DNA from: Desulfobacteraceae bacterium
GTDB taxonomy: Bacteria; Desulfobacterota; Desulfobacteria; Desulfobacterales; JAABSP01
Direction of reading: 5' to 3'
DNA: 7,509 nucleotides
NCBI GenBank assembly: GCA_011390035.1
Contig: JAABTE010000124.1
Coordinates: forward strand, 1-7,509
The notes beneath the pieces are model-generated. The model was not told the DNA's origin and searched no databases. It saw only the letters and a list, made by a program, of their open reading frames with translations. Shown here one piece after another: positions 4,952-7,509 of this stretch. Position numbers and translations under genes: made by a program. Position 1 is the first letter of the stretch; each line of letters starts with the position of its first letter.

Positions 4952-6337
4952 ATGGCCGACCACATCCCTTTTTCAGCGGAAGAAGAAAACAACATTCAGG
5001 CGGAAACCTACAGCCCGGAACAATGGTTCTTCAACAAGGAGGTCATCAGCAGCATGTTGTTGCTGGTGGCCTCCGTCAGCGCGGTGTACTGGGCAAACTC
5101 CTTTCTGTCAAAGACCTACGACCATCTGATGCACATGCCCCTGGTCCTGGGCGTGGGCCACTGGGACGCCTCCACCACCTTTCTGCACTGGGTCAACGAC
5201 GGGTTGATGAGCCTGTTTTTCTTCACCGTGGGCCTGGAGATCAAGCGGGAGGTGCTGGTGGGGGAGCTGGCCTCCATGAAGATGGCCCTTTTGCCCATCA
5301 TCGCCGCGGTTGGCGGGATGCTGGTGCCCGGCCTCATCTACATGCTCTTTAACCACGGCACGCCCTATGCGGCGGGATGGGGCATCCCGGTGGCAACGGA
5401 CATCGCTTTTTCCCTGGGGGCCATCGCCCTTTTCGGAAAGAAGCTGCCCACCGGCCTGCGGGTTTTTCTGGCCGCCTTCGCCATCGCCGACGATTTGGGG
5501 GCGGTGATGATCATCGCCCTGTTCTACACAAAGGGGATCGTCGTCAGCTACCTGCTGGCCGCCGTTATCTTCGTGCTGGCGCTGTTTATCGCCAACATCC
5601 TGTGGGTGCGCTGGCTGCCGGTTTACATCGTGCTGGGCATCGCCACCTGGGTGGCCATAATGGGCTCGGGCGTTCACGCCACCGTGGCCGGCGTGGTGGT
5701 GGCCCTGCTGATTCCGGCCCAGGCCAAGTACAGCACCGGACGGTTTGTGAGAAAGGCCCGGCGGATCATCGACCGGATGGAATATCAGGAGGATATCAGC
5801 GAGTACTGGTATTCGATCCTGCTCCAGCCGGAACACCTCAATTCAGTGCATGCCCTGGAAAAGGCCTGCCAGCAGGTGGAAACCCCGCTCCAGCGGCTGG
5901 AACACGCCCTGCACCCGTGGGTGGCCTTCCTGATCCTGCCCCTGTTTGCCTTCGGCAACGCGGGCTTGAGCTTCGAGGGGATGCACATGAGTTCGGCCTT
6001 ACATCCGGTCACCCTTGGCATCGTGCTGGGGCTTTTCGTGGGCAAGCCGCTGGGTATCGCGACAGCGGCCTACATCGCCGTGAAAACCGGGGTGGCGGCC
6101 CTGCCGGACGAGGTGCGCTGGTCTCACATCATCGGCGCGAGCATGCTGGGGGGCATCGGGTTCACCATGTCGCTTTTCATCTCGGGGCTGTCCTTCTTCT
6201 CGCCGGAGCTGCTCAATTACAGCAAGCTGGGGGTGCTGGCCGGATCGATCCTTTCCGGGCTGGGGGGGGTGATCTTTCTGGGATGGAATTATCGCCGCAT
6301 GAAACGGCGCGGAATGGTGGCGGAAACGGCGGTTTAG
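4952..6337 (+). CDS. nhaA: Na+/H+ antiporter NhaA
   Basis: A 461-residue inner-membrane antiporter that exports Na+ (or Li+) in exchange for protons, activated at alkaline pH in characterised members. The diagnostic motifs are intact. PVATDIAFSLGAIALFG carries D150, equivalent to E. coli D133. FAIADDLGAVMIIALFY carries D180 and D181, the ion-binding pair equivalent to D163/D164. FVGKPLGIA carries K365, equivalent to K300. FFFTVGLEIKREVLVGEL (89-106) is also typical. It is longer than the 388-residue E. coli protein through an N-terminal extension of about 25-30 residues and a hydrophilic segment of roughly 60 residues (about 258-320, containing RFVRKARRIIDRMEYQEDISEYW), as in many non-enteric NhaA proteins. 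GGAGGG 8 bases upstream supports the start. It ends 81 bases before a convergent gene. It fits functionally with the multi-subunit antiporter operon upstream. Confidence 0.97.
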   Translation: MADHIPFSAEEENNIQAETYSPEQWFFNKEVISSMLLLVASVSAVYWANSFLSKTYDHLMHMPLVLGVGHWDASTTFLHWVNDGLMSLFFFTVGLEIKREVLVGELASMKMALLPIIAAVGGMLVPGLIYMLFNHGTPYAAGWGIPVATDIAFSLGAIALFGKKLPTGLRVFLAAFAIADDLGAVMIIALFYTKGIVVSYLLAAVIFVLALFIANILWVRWLPVYIVLGIATWVAIMGSGVHATVAGVVVALLIPAQAKYSTGRFVRKARRIIDRMEYQEDISEYWYSILLQPEHLNSVHALEKACQQVETPLQRLEHALHPWVAFLILPLFAFGNAGLSFEGMHMSSALHPVTLGIVLGLFVGKPLGIATAAYIAVKTGVAALPDEVRWSHIIGASMLGGIGFTMSLFISGLSFFSPELLNYSKLGVLAGSILSGLGGVIFLGWNYRRMKRRGMVAETAV

Positions 6338-6342
6338 CCGCA

Positions 6343-6366
6343 CGGCCCCGCATTGCGCCGGGGCCG
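6343..6366. terminator. GC-rich hairpin after nhaA
   Basis: CGGCCCCG (6343-6350) pairs perfectly with CGGGGCCG (6359-6366) around an 8-base loop (CATTGCGC). It begins 6 bases after the nhaA stop. No T-run follows, so if it terminates transcription it is not a classic intrinsic terminator; it may instead protect the mRNA 3' end. Confidence 0.4.
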
Positions 6367-6383
6367 CACGCCCCAAATTCCCG

Positions 6384-6411
6384 CCGGTCGGCGGCGCCCG
6401 CCGCCGACCGG
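6384..6411. terminator. Perfect 12-bp hairpin between convergent genes, probable bidirectional terminator
   Basis: CCGGTCGGCGGC (6384-6395) and GCCGCCGACCGG (6400-6411) are exact complements with a GCCC tetraloop. The hairpin sits between the stop of nhaA (6337) and that of the minus-strand kinase-like gene (6419), the expected site for a two-way terminator. T-tracts are weak: TTTT occurs only at 6427-6430 on the plus side, and AATTT (from 6379 back to 6375) on the minus side. Confidence 0.6.
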
Positions 6412-6418
6412 AATGATG

Positions 6419-7045
6419 CTACCCCTGTTTTGCCTTCACCAGACCTGAGGCCACGGCCACGCCCTCGTCGATGCTGATCTTGCTGGTGTTGAGTACAAGG
6501 TGATACAAGGTGGGCTGATCGTAGTCCTCCCGGCCGAAGTAGCGGTACAGGTTCATGCGCCGCTTGCTCTGCTTATCCACGATGATGGTGGCCTGCCGGT
6601 TGGAAAGGTTGTAGTTCTTTTCCATGAACCGGACCCGGTTCGGGTAATCGGCCACCAGCAACAGGTGGAAGGTGTCGGGAAAATCGCGCAGGATGTACTG
6701 GCCGCCCCGGCCGATGATGATCGCGTTGCCCTCCTCGGCGATCTGGGTGATGATCTTGTGAAGGAGCTGCACGTAGATATGGCCGTCGATGTAGCCCCCC
6801 TGCTTTTCCGTCAGCCGCTCAAGGTACGGCTTGCGAAAGGGACCCAGCCCGGAGATGTAGCGCAGAAGCCGGCCGCCGGCCTCCCGCTCAATGGATTTGA
6901 CCCAGTTGGGCGACACATTGGCCTCCCGCGCCACCCGCTCGATAATGTCCTCGTCCACCAGGTTGTACCCCAGCGCCTCGGCAACCCTGGTTCCCAGAGT
7001 TCTGCCGCCCGCTCCGAATTCGCGGGAGATGGTGATGATCGCCAT
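6419..7045 (-). CDS. Cytidylate kinase-like family protein
   Basis: A 208-residue protein of the cytidylate-kinase-like P-loop family. The N-terminus MAIITISREFGAGGRTLGTRV matches the family opening, where a GxGGR(T/E)xG motif replaces the canonical GxxGxGKS/T loop of true CMP kinases: residues 11-16 read GAGGRT, with no Walker lysine at the usual place. Other family segments are NLVDEDIIERVAREANVS (28-45), NAIIIGRGGQYILRD (107-121) and LVLNTSKISID (183-193). An Arg/Lys-rich lid-like stretch (KQSKRRMNLYRYFGRED, 158-174) could contact phosphates. The family is common in anaerobes; substrate and role are not established, and I would not call it cmk. The start is firm: AAGGAGG (complement of 7050-7056) lies 4 bases upstream. 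Transcription probably begins at the divergent promoter near 7116-7145. Confidence 0.9.
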   Translation of the reverse strand: MAIITISREFGAGGRTLGTRVAEALGYNLVDEDIIERVAREANVSPNWVKSIEREAGGRLLRYISGLGPFRKPYLERLTEKQGGYIDGHIYVQLLHKIITQIAEEGNAIIIGRGGQYILRDFPDTFHLLLVADYPNRVRFMEKNYNLSNRQATIIVDKQSKRRMNLYRYFGREDYDQPTLYHLVLNTSKISIDEGVAVASGLVKAKQG

Positions 7046-7112
7046 GTGGCCTCCTTTTTCGCGTTTTGGGTCGATGATTGAAAATGAAACCGCCGGATTA
7101 TGCGTCCTAATG

Positions 7113-7142
7113 TTGAATATAAGGGAAAACCGCGGCGATAAT
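7113..7142 (+). promoter_or_regulatory. Candidate sigma70 promoter reading right, toward the Trypco1 gene
   Basis: TTGAAT (7113-7118) and GATAAT (7137-7142) have an 18-base spacer. The predicted start near 7149 would give a leader of about 135 bases before ATG 7285. It overlaps a minus-strand promoter almost completely. Confidence 0.4.
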
Positions 7143-7145
7143 CAA
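7116..7145 (-). promoter_or_regulatory. Candidate sigma70 promoter reading left, toward the cytidylate-kinase-like gene
   Basis: On the minus strand, TTGATT (complement of 7140-7145) is followed after 17 bases by TTATAT (complement of 7117-7122), or after 18 bases by TATATT (7116-7121). The predicted start near 7110 gives a leader of about 65 bases to the ATG at 7045. Confidence 0.45.
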
Positions 7146-7207
7146 GAGCCAAGAGTACCGAGGGCGCGATTTATCCGTGAGCGCCGACAGAATGCTGAGA
7201 AAATGAT

Positions 7208-7243
7208 CAGTGAAATCACCAGCAAAACCGCCAGTGAAATAAC
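7208..7243 (+). repeat. Degenerate 12-bp periodic tract
   Basis: Three adjacent 12-base units occur: CAGTGAAATCAC (7208-7219), CAGCAAAACCGC (7220-7231) and CAGTGAAATAAC (7232-7243). The first and third differ at one position. The tract runs into the 14-bp duplication that follows and is probably non-coding leader sequence. The middle unit resembles the CAGCAAC core of the array at 356-446. Confidence 0.5.
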
Positions 7244-7269
7244 CGAAGGAAAATGACCGAAGGAAAATG
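7242..7269 (+). repeat. Perfect 14-bp tandem duplication containing a ribosome-binding-site/ATG module
   Basis: ACCGAAGGAAAATG occurs at 7242-7255 and 7256-7269 without mismatch. Each copy has GAAGGA followed by ATG. The first ATG (7253) opens a five-codon frame (MTEGK) ending at TGA 7268-7270, which overlaps the second ATG (7267-7269). That second ATG is in frame with the Trypco1 gene start at 7285. Confidence 0.9.
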
Positions 7270-7284
7270 AAAGGACAATTCCCA

Positions 7285-7509
7285 ATGAAACAACTTGTTG
7301 AGTTCGAATTCGAGGGCAGCCCCGTTTATGTGGAGGTGGATGACACCGACGCCGGCGGAATGCGCCGGGTCAGCCGGAGTTCAGACGGCATGGCAAAGGC
7401 GGAACCCCGCTTCATCGACGCCGTGGCCCGGGTCAAGCCGGCCGCCGAGGCCGTGCTGGCCACCTTCATGGAGATGAACACGCCCGAGGAGATCGGCCTG
7501 GAGTTCGGC
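7285..7509 (+). CDS. Trypco1 (trypsin-co-occurring domain) family protein, 3' end outside window
   Basis: Seventy-five residues are visible from ATG 7285, and the frame is open at the right edge. The pattern LVEFEFEGSPVYVEVDD, then GGMRRVSRS, then FIDAVARVKPAAEAVLATFMEMNTPEEIGLEFG matches the small Trypco1/CU044_2847-type domain: an N-terminal beta-hairpin, a helix with a KPAAEAV core, then P-(D/E)E-(I/V)-x-(V/L)-EFG. Full proteins are usually about 100-130 residues, so roughly the last third is missing. AAAGGA (7270-7275), 9 bases upstream, supports ATG 7285. ATG 7267 is an in-frame alternative adding six residues (MKGQFP), but its GAAGGA is too close. From published comparative genomics, the family is encoded beside trypsin-like peptidases and other effectors in predicted conflict systems; its molecular role is unknown. 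No partner gene is visible here. Confidence 0.75.
   Translation, partial: MKQLVEFEFEGSPVYVEVDDTDAGGMRRVSRSSDGMAKAEPRFIDAVARVKPAAEAVLATFMEMNTPEEIGLEFG

Noticed and set aside
6419..7045. Naming the minus-strand gene cmk
   Set aside because: The P-loop reads GAGGRT rather than the GxGKGT of true CMP kinases; it belongs to the cytidylate-kinase-like family of unknown substrate.
7110..7256. 48-codon plus-strand frame starting at ATG 7110
   Set aside because: No ribosome binding site. It starts inside the promoter region and ends in the 14-bp duplication, and its composition resembles random leader sequence.

Overview
The window looks like a GC-rich chromosomal segment of a Gram-negative anaerobe. 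I infer Desulfobacterota (sulfate-reducer type) from the gene mix and protein style: several NuoL/M/N-MrpD-like subunits in series with small membrane proteins between them, a CRP-fold protein without a DNA-binding domain, NhaA, a cytidylate-kinase-like protein and a Trypco1 protein. This assignment rests on family recognition, not on a search.

Left to right on the + strand. Positions 1-338 hold the C-terminal end of one MrpD/NuoN-like proton-conducting subunit. A 158-base gap (339-496) is filled with short tandem repeats. A complete second MrpD/NuoN-like subunit follows (497-1972), then two small membrane proteins (about 2045-2257 and 2292-2564) and a third, larger MrpD/NuoL-like subunit (2580-4364). 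These genes are closely spaced, mostly with good ribosome binding sites, and read as one operon for a multi-subunit cation/proton antiporter (Mrp-like) or a related ion-pumping membrane complex. After 69 bases comes a CRP-fold cyclic-nucleotide-binding-domain protein (4434-4913), then nhaA (4952-6337). The shared theme is sodium/proton and pH homeostasis.

nhaA converges on a minus-strand cytidylate-kinase-like gene (6419-7045). Two GC-rich hairpins lie in the 81-base gap between them. The 239-base region 7046-7284 carries a nearly symmetrical pair of divergent promoter candidates. It leads rightward into the start of a Trypco1 (trypsin-co-occurring domain) gene that runs off the right edge at 7285-7509. 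Trypco1 proteins are known from predicted prokaryotic conflict/defence systems, so a possible defence locus may begin just outside the window.

The most unusual feature is a series of perfect or near-perfect short tandem duplications at gene boundaries: a 9-bp unit x4 inside the first gene, a 16-bp duplication across its stop codon, a 13-bp unit x7, and two independent perfect 14-bp duplications, each ending in ATG just before a gene. The 14-bp duplication at 2020-2047 appears to have frameshifted a small membrane protein gene and created an ATGA stop/start overlap. The one at 7242-7269 creates the same ATGA arrangement in front of the Trypco1 gene.
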